Shown one piece after another: positions 35,088 through 43,856 of a stretch of 64,000 bases of DNA (position 1 is the first letter of the stretch; every line of letters begins with the position of its first letter). The stretch lies in assembly GCF_018448785.1 (NCBI RefSeq), contig NZ_JAHCLU010000003.1, positions 62,001 through 126,000 of the forward strand, written 5' to 3'. The notes below the pieces were generated by a model. The model ran no database searches. It was not told the origin of the DNA and saw nothing but the letters and a program-made list of their open reading frames with translations. The translations under genes and the position numbers were made by a program. Origin of the DNA: Halomonas jincaotanensis (GTDB lineage Bacteria > Pseudomonadota > Gammaproteobacteria > Pseudomonadales > Halomonadaceae).

Positions 35088-35441
35088 ATGAGCCAAGCTA
35101 CCACCCCAAACATCGACGAGTCGTTCGAGCGTCTCGTCGCGCCTTGCCGCAGCTATGCCGACCTGATGCTGGAATACTGCCAGAAGCTGTCGGCCGCCCA
35201 GAATGACGCCATTCGTGCCGGCACCGATCTCGGTATGGCACAGGCGCGGACCTGGCTGGAAGCCCGGGACGCCGAAACCTTCAAGCTGGTCGTCGAGAGC
35301 CAGCAGAAGACGACCGAGGATATCAGCGAGCGCTTCAAGGGCGATGCCGACAGGATCATGGCCTTGAGTCGAGAATATATTCTGAAGGGCCAGAAACTGG
35401 TTGAGAAGAACGTGCTCTCGCTGCCGACTCGTCCCGTCTGA
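35088..35441 (+). CDS. Phasin family protein (PHA-granule associated)
   Basis: A 117-residue, entirely helical, amphipathic protein without signal peptide or membrane segment. It has the phasin_2-like arrangement: a first helix SFERLVAPCRSYADLMLEYC, then KLSAAQNDAIRAGTDLGMAQ, and a charged heptad-like region ending in ALSREYILKGQKLVEKNV. Phasins coat polyhydroxyalkanoate granules in the cytoplasm and are common in halomonads. AATGGAGGTG lies before the ATG. A TGC-rich repeat upstream and a strong terminator hairpin downstream suggest a single-gene unit. Confidence 0.8.
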   Translation: MSQATTPNIDESFERLVAPCRSYADLMLEYCQKLSAAQNDAIRAGTDLGMAQARTWLEARDAETFKLVVESQQKTTEDISERFKGDADRIMALSREYILKGQKLVEKNVLSLPTRPV

Positions 35442-35466
35442 CCGACGGTATTGCTTCGATGCTTGA

Positions 35467-35503
35467 CCCGCGGGCCGCCTCATCCAGTGAAGCGGCCCGC
35501 GGG
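35467..35503 (+). terminator. Hairpin terminator after the phasin gene
   Basis: A perfect 12-bp stem, CCCGCGGGCCGC with GCGGCCCGCGGG, around a 13-base loop, 25 bases after the stop. The following CGTTTGG is only weakly T-rich. Confidence 0.65.
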
Positions 35504-35572
35504 CGTTTGGCGACGCCTAATGTGACAGTCTTCCGGCCCTGCTTTACTTGAATGACGTTCCTGGCATGACAG

Positions 35573-36196
35573 TCAAGGCGTGCGTTCGCCGAGTAGCCTG
35601 ACGACTTCCTCATCCTCCACCTGGGCGAAATCGGCGAAGAATGGCCCCACGGCATAAAAGCGGCTGGGCGACGCCAGACAAATCACCTCGTCGGCCAGCG
35701 CCTCGAGTCGTGACACGGTATCGGGGGGCGCCACACCGATCGCGGCGATGAGCCGTTTCGGCTGGTGTTGGCGCAGCGTCGCGAGAGCCGCGGCCATGGT
35801 GGCGCCCGTGGCGCTGCCGTCGTCAACAACTACCACGAGGCGCCCAGCAGGATCGATCGGCGGGCGCACCGGGGTATAGCGCCGCCGTCGCTCCGCGATC
35901 CGTTCGCGTTGACGCTCCACTTCCTTGGCCAATACCTCTTCACGGTAAGAGCGGGCTTGCTCCTCCAATTGGACATTACCGTCCTCGCTGACTGCGCCGA
36001 TGGCGAACTCTGGATGACCCGGGGCACCGAGCTTGCGCACCAGTACCACGTCGAGTTCCCCCTCAATGGCATCAGCGATCAGACGGCCCATGGGCACACC
36101 GCCGCGCGGTATGGCCAGCACCAGCGGACGTTCTTCCTTGAGATGCTCGAGGCGCTCGGCCAACTGGCGGGCAGCATCGAGACGGTCACGGAACAT
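35573..36196 (-). CDS. Phosphoribosyltransferase domain protein
   Basis: A 207-residue type I PRTase-fold protein. The PRPP loop VVVVDDGSATGATMAAAL is near residues 122-139, and LVLAIPRGGVPMGRLIA near 23-39 is typical of the stand-alone phosphoribosyltransferase family often fused to dienelactone hydrolases or erythromycin-esterase-like proteins. The ATG at 36196 has GGGAGGAAAT upstream and is preferred to 36235, which would overlap uraD. The substrate is not known. The position next to uraD hints at nucleobase salvage, but this subfamily is widespread outside purine clusters. Confidence 0.8.
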   Translation of the reverse strand: MFRDRLDAARQLAERLEHLKEERPLVLAIPRGGVPMGRLIADAIEGELDVVLVRKLGAPGHPEFAIGAVSEDGNVQLEEQARSYREEVLAKEVERQRERIAERRRRYTPVRPPIDPAGRLVVVVDDGSATGATMAAALATLRQHQPKRLIAAIGVAPPDTVSRLEALADEVICLASPSRFYAVGPFFADFAQVEDEEVVRLLGERTP

Positions 36197-36231
36197 GGCA
36201 TTTCCTCCCTGTATTGACGCTATCCAGTCGT

Positions 36232-36795
36232 TCATTTTCCTTTGCTGCTGTCTTCCGCTGTACCTGCGGTCAGTGTAGTTCGCGCTTCCAGGCGGAATCG
36301 AGCGATGCGGTTGATCTGTTCGACGGCGGTGCGACGCTCCTCGTCGGGGGTATTCATCAGGCGAGTCGCGAAGGCGTCGAGGATAGCGTGACGATCGCTG
36401 CCCTTGACGGCCATCACGAAGGGGAAGTCGAAGCGGGCCCGATAGGCGGTGTTAAGACGCTCGAAACGCGCCAACTCCTCGGGCGTGCACTGGTCGAGCC
36501 CGGCACCGGCCTGCTCGCGGGTCGAGGCCTGAGTGAGCCCGCCGGCAATGGCCGCCTTGCCGGCGAGATCGGGATGGGCGCGGATCACCGCCAGCTGGCT
36601 GGCCGGGTCGGCGTCGCGCAACACCTGCGCCATCAGCTCGGCCAAACCGTCGGGCGAATCCTGTGGCATGCCGAGGCCCCGTTGCCAGGCTCGTTCGGCA
36701 ACCCAGGGAGAATGTTCGTAGATATCCCCGTAGTGGGCGACGAAGGTTGCCTGCGGCATCTGGCTGGGTCGAGGGTGAAGGGTCGGGTGGCTCAT
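36232..36795 (-). CDS. uraD: OHCU decarboxylase (2-oxo-4-hydroxy-4-carboxy-5-ureidoimidazoline decarboxylase)
   Basis: A 187-residue helical protein. The catalytic histidine motif AVIRAHPDLAGKAA puts His74 in the HPDLAG signature, and SREQAGAG/NTAYRARFDFPFVMAVKG further on is typical of UraD. It converts OHCU, made by UraH, to S-allantoin, the last step of urate breakdown. It is divergent from uraH-puuD, and a GTATAC-type box lies in the 168-base gap. A small overlap-free distance separates it from the downstream phosphoribosyltransferase. Confidence 0.93.
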   Translation of the reverse strand: MSHPTLHPRPSQMPQATFVAHYGDIYEHSPWVAERAWQRGLGMPQDSPDGLAELMAQVLRDADPASQLAVIRAHPDLAGKAAIAGGLTQASTREQAGAGLDQCTPEELARFERLNTAYRARFDFPFVMAVKGSDRHAILDAFATRLMNTPDEERRTAVEQINRIARFRLEARTTLTAGTAEDSSKGK

Positions 36796-36840
36796 ATGAT
36801 GGCTCTCCTGCAGGGCTGGCAGTCAAAGCGTGGCCATCAA

Positions 36841-36850
36841 CTGTATACAA
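36841..36850. promoter_or_regulatory. GTATAC-type GntR box between uraD and uraH
   Basis: CTGTATACAA (followed by G) matches TTGTATACAA at 9 of 10 positions, a sequence type bound by several FCD-GntR regulators. It lies between the divergent uraD and uraH genes. Confidence 0.5.
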
Positions 36851-36963
36851 GAAATGCTTTGAAATGTATTGCGTGAGACGCTACACAGGGATTCGAAAAG
36901 CCCGATTCCGCTCATGCCTGCCGCGTCAATGGCGGACTCACCATCGCCGAGAGGAGAAGCTTC

Positions 36964-37317
36964 ATGGGGCGTCTGACCACGCATGTTCTCGACACCGCCC
37001 AGGGTTGCCCAGGCCGGGGCATTCGCATCGATGTCCTGCGTTTGCAGGGCGAGACTCGCACCCACCTCAAGAGGGTGGTCACCAACGACGACGGACGCTG
37101 TGACGCCCCGCTGCTCGAGGGCGACGATTGGGTACCCGGTGAGTACGAGTTGGTGTTTCACGCCGGAGATTATCTGCGCGAGCGGGGCGTCGAAGCGATC
37201 GAACCGCGCTTTCTCGATGTCATACCGCTGCGCTTCGGCGTGGCCGATGCCGACCAGCATTATCATGTCCCATTGCTGCTCTCGCCTTATGGCTATACCA
37301 CTTACCGGGGCAGCTGA
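36964..37317 (+). CDS. uraH: 5-hydroxyisourate hydrolase
   Basis: A 117-residue transthyretin-like enzyme. It begins with the signature [20 protein letters not shown] (His7 is catalytic in the family) and ends with [19 protein letters not shown], the YRGS tail being diagnostic. It hydrolyses 5-hydroxyisourate to OHCU as the second step from urate. No signal peptide is seen, so it is cytoplasmic. GAGAGGAGAAG precedes the ATG. The downstream puuD gene starts 38 bases later and makes its substrate. Confidence 0.95.
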   Translation: MGRLTTHVLDTAQGCPGRGIRIDVLRLQGETRTHLKRVVTNDDGRCDAPLLEGDDWVPGEYELVFHAGDYLRERGVEAIEPRFLDVIPLRFGVADADQHYHVPLLLSPYGYTTYRGS

Positions 37318-37355
37318 CGCTCCTTCATGTTCATCTGGCTTCGCGAGACGCTGCC

Positions 37356-38561
37356 ATGCCTGCCTACCTACTCGATTTCGCCAATTTTATGTTGCGCTGG
37401 CTACACGTTATCGCGGCCATCGCCTGGATCGGCGAATCGATCTATTTCGTGATGCTGGATAACGGCCTGCGCACGCCCAAGGCTGCCGAGGACCTCGACA
37501 AGGGCGTCTTCGGCGAGATGTGGGCGGTGCACGGCGGTGGCTTCTATCACAACCAGAAGTACGCCACGGCGCCGGCCAAGCTCCCTGATGACCTGCACTG
37601 GTCGTTCTGGAAGGCCTACACCACCTGGCTGTCGGGCTTCGCGCTCTTCGTGCTGCTCTACATGGCCAACCCGAGCTTCTACCTGGTCAACCCCAACGCC
37701 GACTGGGCCTGGGCCGCCAGCATGAACGACTGGCAGGCCAATGTGCTGGCGCTGCTGTTTCTGCTCGGTGGCTGGGTGGTCTACAACGAGCTGTGCAAGC
37801 GCATCAGCCCCGACATGACGCGCGACGGCATGCTGAGCCTCGCGGTGGCGGCGATGATGGTGGTGGTCGCCTACCTGAGCACCCAGCTATTCGCCGGCCG
37901 CGCGGCCTTCCTGCTCGCCGGGGCGGTAATGGCGACGGCCATGTCGGCCAACGTGTTCTTCTGGATCATTCCCGGGCAGCGCCGCATGGTGGCTGCCATG
38001 AAGGCCGGGCGGTCTCCCGATCCACTGGATGGCAAGCGCGGTAAGCAACGCTCGGTACACAACACCTATTTTACCCTACCGGTGGTGCTGCTGATGATCA
38101 GCAACCACTATGCATTCGCTTACTCCCACGACTATGCCTGGGTGATCATGGCGTTGTTCATCTTCGCCGGAGCGCTGATCCGTCAATTCTTCGTGCTGAT
38201 GCACTCGGGCCATTTCAAGCCTATCTATCCCGCTGCGGGAGTCGTGTTGATCGCCCTGGCGTTCTGGATCGGCTCGCCAGGAAGTTCCTCGGCAATCAAC
38301 CGCGACAGCGTCGATGGCAGCCCAAGTCTCGAGGCGATCCACGCGATCGTCGAGGCGCGCTGCGTGTCCTGTCACGCCCGCGAGCCGAGCCAGCCGGGCT
38401 TCAATGCGCCGCCGGCGGGCCTGGCCTACGATACGCCCGAGCAGGTCAAGAGCCAGCGCGAGCGTATCCAGCAGGTCGTAGCCAGTGGCTACATGCCGCT
38501 CGGTAACACGACCGGCATGACGGACGAGGAGCGCGACACCATCGCCGCCTGGCGTGAGTGA
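37356..38561 (+). CDS. puuD: Membrane urate hydroxylase with C-terminal cytochrome c domain (PuuD)
   Basis: A 401-residue protein with about eight membrane segments in residues 1-305 and a C-terminal cytochrome c-like domain carrying the heme motif CVSCH at residues 336-340. Characteristic stretches are MLRWLHVIAAIAWIGESIYF near 12-31 and GEMWAVHGGGFYHNQKY near 53-69. PuuD oxidises urate to 5-hydroxyisourate and feeds electrons to the respiratory chain, replacing soluble uricase. No other urate oxidase gene is seen in the window. The gene is downstream of uraH in the same orientation. Confidence 0.93.
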   Translation: MPAYLLDFANFMLRWLHVIAAIAWIGESIYFVMLDNGLRTPKAAEDLDKGVFGEMWAVHGGGFYHNQKYATAPAKLPDDLHWSFWKAYTTWLSGFALFVLLYMANPSFYLVNPNADWAWAASMNDWQANVLALLFLLGGWVVYNELCKRISPDMTRDGMLSLAVAAMMVVVAYLSTQLFAGRAAFLLAGAVMATAMSANVFFWIIPGQRRMVAAMKAGRSPDPLDGKRGKQRSVHNTYFTLPVVLLMISNHYAFAYSHDYAWVIMALFIFAGALIRQFFVLMHSGHFKPIYPAAGVVLIALAFWIGSPGSSSAINRDSVDGSPSLEAIHAIVEARCVSCHAREPSQPGFNAPPAGLAYDTPEQVKSQRERIQQVVASGYMPLGNTTGMTDEERDTIAAWRE

Positions 38562-38603
38562 GGATCGTCCGTCCTATTCCGCAGTCGAGGTTTGTCACGC
38601 TTG

Positions 38604-38613
38604 GCGTATACAA
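38604..38613. promoter_or_regulatory. GTATAC-type box upstream of the GntR gene
   Basis: GCGTATACAA, 36 bases upstream of the regulator ATG, shares the GTATACAA core with the uraD/uraH box and suggests autoregulation. Confidence 0.4.
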
Positions 38614-38648
38614 TGTTGGCTATCCAGGGACGCAGGAAGGGAGACTCG

Positions 38649-39383
38649 ATGACCCAGCAAGAGCGAGCGGTCGAACGCAAACCCGCCGGCAGGCGAATCG
38701 GCAAGAACGGTGACGGTGCCGAACGCCACGAGGCAATCTATCGCGCGATCAGTGATGCCATCATCGAGCATCGCCTCAAGCCCGGGGCCAGGCTACGCGA
38801 GGATGCGCTGTCCGATGTGTTCGGGGTCAGCCGCACCGGTATCCGCAAGATCCTGCAGCGTCTGGCGCTCGAGCAGCTGGTCACGCTGACGCCGCGCCGC
38901 GGGGCCAGCGTGACGCGTCCCACCGCCGACGAGGCCAAGGATGTCTTCGATGCCCGCCAAATGATCGAGTGCGGCCTGATGCCGGAGGTGGCCAGGCGCA
39001 TTGCCGCCGCGGATGTCAGTGAGCTGCGCGACATGGCCCGCAGCGAGCGTGAAGCGCTGCGGCGCGGCGAGCAGAGCACCGCCATCAAGCTGTCCGCGGC
39101 CTTTCACGAGCGCCTGGCACGTCTGTCGGGCAATGCCACCCTGGCTGAGTTCGTCGGCAGGCTCTGTTCGCGCTCATCGCTGATCCTCGCCGTTTACGGT
39201 AATGCCGGACACCTGGGGTGCGATTCACACGATCATGACGACCTGATCGGGTACCTCGAGGTTCATAACGGCGAGCGCGCCAAGGCCTTCATGAGCCGCC
39301 ATCTCAAGGCCATCGAGGCCTCTCTCTCGATTATCGAGGAAGCGGCCGAGGCCCCGGATCTCTATCGCATCTTCGCCCGTTGA
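38649..39383 (+). CDS. GntR-family regulator, FCD subfamily, probable regulator of purine catabolism
   Basis: A 244-residue regulator with an N-terminal basic extension, a winged helix (about residues 30-95, recognition helix FGVSRTGIRKILQRLALEQL) and an FCD ligand domain (about 105-230). It differs clearly from the two island regulators. The ATG at 38649 follows GGGAGACTCG; 38592 is a longer alternative. GTATAC-type boxes lie upstream of this gene, between uraD and uraH, and between the racemase and puuE, which suggests urate or allantoin control. It converges closely on the galactonate genes (9 bases), so a DgoR-like role is the alternative. Confidence 0.82.
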   Translation: MTQQERAVERKPAGRRIGKNGDGAERHEAIYRAISDAIIEHRLKPGARLREDALSDVFGVSRTGIRKILQRLALEQLVTLTPRRGASVTRPTADEAKDVFDARQMIECGLMPEVARRIAAADVSELRDMARSEREALRRGEQSTAIKLSAAFHERLARLSGNATLAEFVGRLCSRSSLILAVYGNAGHLGCDSHDHDDLIGYLEVHNGERAKAFMSRHLKAIEASLSIIEEAAEAPDLYRIFAR

Positions 39384-39392
39384 CGCGTCCTG

Positions 39393-40016
39393 TCACTTTT
39401 TCCCCATGGTAGCTTTTTCCGCCGCGTTCCAGGCGGCGACCAGCCGGTATGCCCGCTCGCTGGACTCTGCCGGGGTAATGCCGGGCGAGTAGAGCGCGCT
39501 ACCCAGGCCCGCGCCATCGATGCCAGCGGACCGCCAGGCGGCGAAGTTGTCCTCGCCGATGCCGCCGACCGCGAAGAGTTGAGTGCCCACCGGGAGCACG
39601 CTGCGCAGTGCCTGCATGCCGGCGATGCCGACCTGTACCGCCGGGAACAGCTTGAGCCCGGTGGCGCCGGCCTCCAGCGCGTCGAAGGCCTCCGAGGGCG
39701 TGACGATACCCGGCCAGGACTCCATCACCAGATGCCGGCTCTCTTCGATCACGGCGACACGGCAGTTAGGCGACACGACCAGGCGGCCGCCGGCGGCGTA
39801 GACATCGCGTACCTGACCGGGCGTCAGCACCGTGCCGGCGCCGATAAGGGCGCGGTCGCCAAGGGCCTTGGCAAGCCGGCGGATGCTCTCCAGCGGGTCG
39901 GGGGAGTTAAGCGGCACCTCGATGCGCTCGATACCGGCGGCGAGCAGTTCTTCGCCTACCGCGACGGCGTCATCGGGCGTGATGCCACGCAGGATGCCGA
40001 TCAGGGGAAGTGACAT
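39393..40016 (-). CDS. dgoA: 2-dehydro-3-deoxy-6-phosphogalactonate aldolase
   Basis: A 207-residue class I aldolase of the KDPG/KDPGal family. It opens SLPLIGILRGITPDDAVAVG, has ERIEVPLNSPDPLESIRRLA and the Schiff-base lysine in GATGLKLFPAVQVG, and ends AVGGIGEDNFAAWRSAGIDG. It splits 2-keto-3-deoxy-6-phosphogalactonate to pyruvate and glyceraldehyde 3-phosphate. The ATG at 40016 has a well-spaced GGAG; the ATG at 40034 overlaps the dgoK stop (ATGA) and is an alternative. It is third in dgoD-dgoK-dgoA. Confidence 0.93.
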   Translation of the reverse strand: MSLPLIGILRGITPDDAVAVGEELLAAGIERIEVPLNSPDPLESIRRLAKALGDRALIGAGTVLTPGQVRDVYAAGGRLVVSPNCRVAVIEESRHLVMESWPGIVTPSEAFDALEAGATGLKLFPAVQVGIAGMQALRSVLPVGTQLFAVGGIGEDNFAAWRSAGIDGAGLGSALYSPGITPAESSERAYRLVAAWNAAEKATMGKK

Positions 40017-40030
40017 AGGTCGGGCTCCGT

Positions 40031-41008
40031 TCATGAATTCGCAAGGCGTGTTCTGGCCAGCCCCAGGCCGGCCAGCACGGCTCGTTCGGGGTCGAGGCGG
40101 CGATTGGCGATACCCAGCGCCTCGAGCGCCATGGCGTAGCGCGCGCAGAGCGCCTCGTTACCTATCAGGGTGACGGTAGCGTCGCGTTCCAGGTCGGCTC
40201 GGGCGCCGGCCAGTTCGAGGCCGATGACCAGCCCCGAGAGCCTTGCCGCGAGTCGAGCCCCGCGGCCCTCACCGGCCGGCAGGGCGTCATCGAGAAGGTC
40301 GCGAGCGCGGACGCCAAACAGCCGTGCCGAGAACCGTTCGGGCGCGGTGGCGGAATCCTGTACCGCGGCGATAAAGGTCGAAGCGCAGGCCGGGTCGGCC
40401 AACTCGTCGCCTCCCGAAGAAGGCGATAGCGAGTGGGCAAGGACCGAGCGCTCGGCGAGCAGGCGATAGAGCTCGCCGGTGAGGTAGGTCGTGAACCCCG
40501 TCAGCTCCCCCTCGGCCAGCCGCGCCCACTTGGCGTGCGTGCCCGGGAGACAGACGGTACCGGTGAAAGCCGGCGCTTCGGCTACGAGGCCGGCCAACTG
40601 GGTTTCCTCGCCGCGCATCACATCGAAGGCGTGTCTGCTGTCGTCCTCGTGCTGGCAGAGGCCCGGCAGTAGCCTGACCCGCAGTCTTGTGTGTTCAACG
40701 GCGGGCGCGACCGCGCCATCGGCGAGTCGGTCCAGGCGCGCCGGCACCTGGCGATAGGGCGCCTCGATCCACCCCTGACGCGCCCCGGCCATGCCGCAGA
40801 CCAGCACGTCCAGCGCGCCGGCCTCGGGCAGCCAGTCGCCGATCACCGCGAGTAGCGCAGCTTCGTAGTCGGCCGGCGTCAGCGACAGCATGCCCTGCGT
40901 CGAGCCGCCGCGATCGAGCACCTCGCCGCTTTCGCTCATGGCCCAGGCGCGCAGGTTGCTGGAACCCCAGTCGACCCCGATCCAAGTGGGCGTCTGGCTA
41001 ATGGTCAT
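40031..41008 (-). CDS. dgoK: 2-dehydro-3-deoxygalactonokinase
   Basis: A 325-residue sugar kinase. The N-terminal phosphate loop WIGVDWGSSNLRAWAMSESG is the DgoK signature. Further landmarks are GMAGARQGWIEAPY near residue 93 and CLPGTHAKWARL near 173, where the kinase binds the sugar acid. It phosphorylates 2-keto-3-deoxygalactonate for DgoA. The ATG at 41008 is well placed after AAGGGGGTAG; an open frame to 41269 lies within dgoD and is spurious. It starts 10 bases after dgoD. Confidence 0.92.
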   Translation of the reverse strand: MTISQTPTWIGVDWGSSNLRAWAMSESGEVLDRGGSTQGMLSLTPADYEAALLAVIGDWLPEAGALDVLVCGMAGARQGWIEAPYRQVPARLDRLADGAVAPAVEHTRLRVRLLPGLCQHEDDSRHAFDVMRGEETQLAGLVAEAPAFTGTVCLPGTHAKWARLAEGELTGFTTYLTGELYRLLAERSVLAHSLSPSSGGDELADPACASTFIAAVQDSATAPERFSARLFGVRARDLLDDALPAGEGRGARLAARLSGLVIGLELAGARADLERDATVTLIGNEALCARYAMALEALGIANRRLDPERAVLAGLGLARTRLANS

Positions 41009-41018
41009 CACTACCCCC

Positions 41019-42167
41019 TTACCATTCGGCGATGGAGCCGTCTTCATGCGTCCACACCGGGTTGCGCCAGCGGTGTCCGACCTTGGCGCGCTCCTCGACG
41101 AAGGCCTCGTCGATCTCAACGCCAAGCCCGGGGCCGGAGGGGATGGCGCAGAAGCCGTCCTCGATGGCGAGCACCGACTTGTCGACCAGATAGTCGAGCA
41201 CGTCGTTGTCCTTGTTGTAGTGGATGCCCATGCTCTGTTCCTGAATGAAGGCGTTGTGGCTGACCGCATCCAGGTGCAGTGAGGCGGCGAGCGTCAGCGG
41301 GCCGAGCGGGCAGTGGGGCGCCAGGGCGACGTCATACGCCGAGGCCAGCGCGGCGATCTTCAAGCCTTCGCTGATGCCGCCACAGTGCGAGAGGTCCGGC
41401 TGGATGATGTCGATCATGCCGTCGGCCAGCAGGTCGCGGAACTGGAAGCGGGTATGCAGCCGCTCCCCGGTGGCCAGCGGATAGCCGAGCCCACCGGCGA
41501 TCTGCTTGAGGCACGGCAGGTGCTCGGGGGCGACCGGCTCCTCGACGAACATCGGATGATAGGGCTCCAGCTCGCGCAGTAGGGCCTTGGCCATGGGGCG
41601 GTGCACCCGGCCGTGGAAGTCGATGCCGATGCCGACTTCGGGGCCGACCGCCTGGCGCGCCTCGGCGACCCGCGCTACCGCCTCGTCGACCTTGTGGTGG
41701 CTGTCGACGATCTGCATTTCCGGCGTGCCGTTCATCTTGAAGGCAGTGAAGCCCTGGTCGACCAGCGATCGGGCGCCGGCGCCTACGTCGCTGGGGCGGT
41801 CGCCGCCGGTCCAGGCGTACATGCGCATCCGGTCGCGTACCGCGCCGCCGAGCAACTGGTAGACCGGCACCCCGAGATCGCGTCCCTTGAGGTCCCACAA
41901 TGCCTGGTCGATACCGGCAATGGCACTCATCAGGATCGGCCCGCCACGGTAGAAGCCGGCGCGGTAGAGAGTGTTCCAGAGGTGCTCGATGCGATGCGGG
42001 TCCTGGCCCACCAGGTAGTCGGCCAGTTCATGAACGGCGGCCTCCACGGTCGCGGCGCGGCCCTCGATGACCGGCTCGCCCCAGCCGTAGCAGCCCTCGT
42101 CGGTCTCGATCTTCAGGAACAGCCAGCGCGGTGGCACCTGCCAAGTCTTGAGTCGTGTGATCTTCAC
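41019..42167 (-). CDS. dgoD: Galactonate dehydratase
   Basis: A 382-residue enolase-superfamily dehydratase extremely similar to E. coli DgoD through stretches such as [64 protein letters not shown] and QSMGIHYNK. The metal ligands and the catalytic His lie in these blocks. It converts D-galactonate to 2-keto-3-deoxygalactonate. The start is a GTG at 42167 with GAGGA upstream, since no ATG fits the family N-terminus ([15 protein letters not shown]). No galactonate transporter is beside it; the NCS1 permease upstream belongs to purine or hydantoin uptake. Confidence 0.95.
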   Translation of the reverse strand: MKITRLKTWQVPPRWLFLKIETDEGCYGWGEPVIEGRAATVEAAVHELADYLVGQDPHRIEHLWNTLYRAGFYRGGPILMSAIAGIDQALWDLKGRDLGVPVYQLLGGAVRDRMRMYAWTGGDRPSDVGAGARSLVDQGFTAFKMNGTPEMQIVDSHHKVDEAVARVAEARQAVGPEVGIGIDFHGRVHRPMAKALLRELEPYHPMFVEEPVAPEHLPCLKQIAGGLGYPLATGERLHTRFQFRDLLADGMIDIIQPDLSHCGGISEGLKIAALASAYDVALAPHCPLGPLTLAASLHLDAVSHNAFIQEQSMGIHYNKDNDVLDYLVDKSVLAIEDGFCAIPSGPGLGVEIDEAFVEERAKVGHRWRNPVWTHEDGSIAEW

Positions 42168-42272
42168 TCTGGGTCCTCGTCGTTGCTGGGTCGTGGTGCC
42201 CGTGGTGCAGGGGCAGGCAGGAAGCTTCCTCAATCTACCCAAGGGTAGACTTTTTGCAAGCGAACACGAAAG

Positions 42273-42294
42273 CCGGGCGCTGATCAGCGCCCGG
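42273..42294 (-). terminator. Hairpin terminator after the NCS1 permease
   Basis: A perfect 22-bp palindrome (CCGGGCGCTGA plus its complement) just after the permease stop. On the minus strand CTTTCG follows. It separates the NCS1 permease genes from dgoDKA. Confidence 0.65.
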
Positions 42295-42332
42295 GGTGAG
42301 AGGTTGGCGGGGTTGGATAGGGCAATGACGCC

Positions 42333-43796
42333 TCAGCCCACGGCAGGGGCCGGTGTGCGCTGGCGGTGCATCAGGCCGTAATAGAAGAGGCCGCCGAGCC
42401 CGGCGCCCAACAACCAGCCATAGCCGCCGAGGCTTGCCAGCGCCGGCACCAGAACGGTGGAGAGCGAGAAAACCGCGGCGCCGCCGAAGGCGACCAGCGC
42501 CCGCGTGTTCCAGCCGTTGACATAATGGTAGGCGCCGGCCGGATCGGATGAGAACAGGTCCTGCATATCCAGGTTCTGGCGCTTGATCAGGTAATAGTCG
42601 ACCACGATGATGCCGTAGAAGGGCGCCACCACCGCGCCAAGCGCATTGACGAAGCCGGGCACGCCGATCTGGCTGATCAGCGAGACCCACAGCGCGCCGA
42701 CGAAGAAGGCGATCACGGCGGTGATCAGCCCGCCCACCTTGAAGCTGATGCGACTGGGAAAGAGATTGGCCAGGTCATAGGCGGGCGGGATGAAGTTGGC
42801 CACCAGGTTGATGCCCACGGTGGCGGCGAAAAAGGTCAGTGCGGCGACGATGGTCAGCGGCAGGGAGTCGACCCGCTCGACGATATCGGAGGGGTTGGTC
42901 AGGGCGTCGCCGAACAGCACCAGGGTGCCGGCAGTGATGATCAGGGCGATGAACGAGAAGAACGCCACGTTGAGCGGCAGCCCCAGCAGGTTGCCGAGCT
43001 TCATCTGGCGCTCGGTCTTCACGAAGCGGGTGAAGTCGCCGAAGTTGATCACCACGGCCGCGAAGTAGGCGACCATGGTGCCGACGATGGCCATGAAGGC
43101 GGCGATGGCACTGCCGGAGCGCTCGACGTCGCCACTGAAGATAGTACCGATGGCGGGAACCAGTTCGCCGCCTGCCTGCCACCAGACCACGCCCATGAGT
43201 ACCAGCATGACCGCATAGACCATTGGGCCGGCCCAGTTGAGGAAGTGCTTGATGCGCTCGATGCCCTGCCAGAAGATCGCGATCTGGAACACCCAGACGA
43301 TCACGAACGACAGCCAAGCCACCCCGGAGAGGCCGAGGAAGGTGGCGCCTTCGCCACCGCCCACGAGGGCGGTGATCAGCAGGGTCACGGCGGTGGACGC
43401 GAAGTAGGTCTGGACCCCGTACCAGAAGATGCCGACGATGGCGCGCAGCATGGCCGGCAGGTTGGCCCCGCGTACCCCCATGCTCGCGCGCACCATGACC
43501 GGGAAGGGGATGCCGTACTTGACGCTGGGCTTGCCGGTGAGGTTGACCAGGAACATCACGATGATGCCGGCGAGAATGATCGCCGCCATCACCGCCCAGC
43601 CATTCAGGCCATAGCTCAGGAACAGTGAGGCGGCCAGGGTGTAGCCGAACAGGCTCTGGATGTCGTTGGACCAGACGTTGAATATCTCGAAGGCACCCCA
43701 GTTGCGGTCCTGGGGTTTCAGCGGGGCCAGATCCTCGTTGTAAAGCGAGGGATCGATGTTCTGGATATCCAGATCACTGTCATGCATGGCGGTCAC
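42333..43796 (-). CDS. NCS1-family nucleobase/hydantoin permease (copy 1)
   Basis: A 487-residue, 12-segment permease. It has an N-terminal LYNEDLAPLKPQDRNWGAFEIF start and NVWSNDIQSLFGYTLAASLF near residue 40, then GIPFPVMVRASMGVRGANLP near 94 and GIIVVDYYLIKRQNLDMQDL near 396, all typical of NCS1 transporters for uracil, allantoin, cytosine or hydantoins. The close match of NWGAFEIFNVW to the Mhp1/PucI type suggests allantoin or a hydantoin. It is followed by a terminator and preceded by a second NCS1 gene. Confidence 0.9.
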   Translation of the reverse strand: MTAMHDSDLDIQNIDPSLYNEDLAPLKPQDRNWGAFEIFNVWSNDIQSLFGYTLAASLFLSYGLNGWAVMAAIILAGIIVMFLVNLTGKPSVKYGIPFPVMVRASMGVRGANLPAMLRAIVGIFWYGVQTYFASTAVTLLITALVGGGEGATFLGLSGVAWLSFVIVWVFQIAIFWQGIERIKHFLNWAGPMVYAVMLVLMGVVWWQAGGELVPAIGTIFSGDVERSGSAIAAFMAIVGTMVAYFAAVVINFGDFTRFVKTERQMKLGNLLGLPLNVAFFSFIALIITAGTLVLFGDALTNPSDIVERVDSLPLTIVAALTFFAATVGINLVANFIPPAYDLANLFPSRISFKVGGLITAVIAFFVGALWVSLISQIGVPGFVNALGAVVAPFYGIIVVDYYLIKRQNLDMQDLFSSDPAGAYHYVNGWNTRALVAFGGAAVFSLSTVLVPALASLGGYGWLLGAGLGGLFYYGLMHRQRTPAPAVG

Positions 43797-43856
43797 CGTT
43801 GGGATTATTAGGGCGCAGGGGAATCTGAAGCGTCTGCATCAGGCTCATCAATTCTT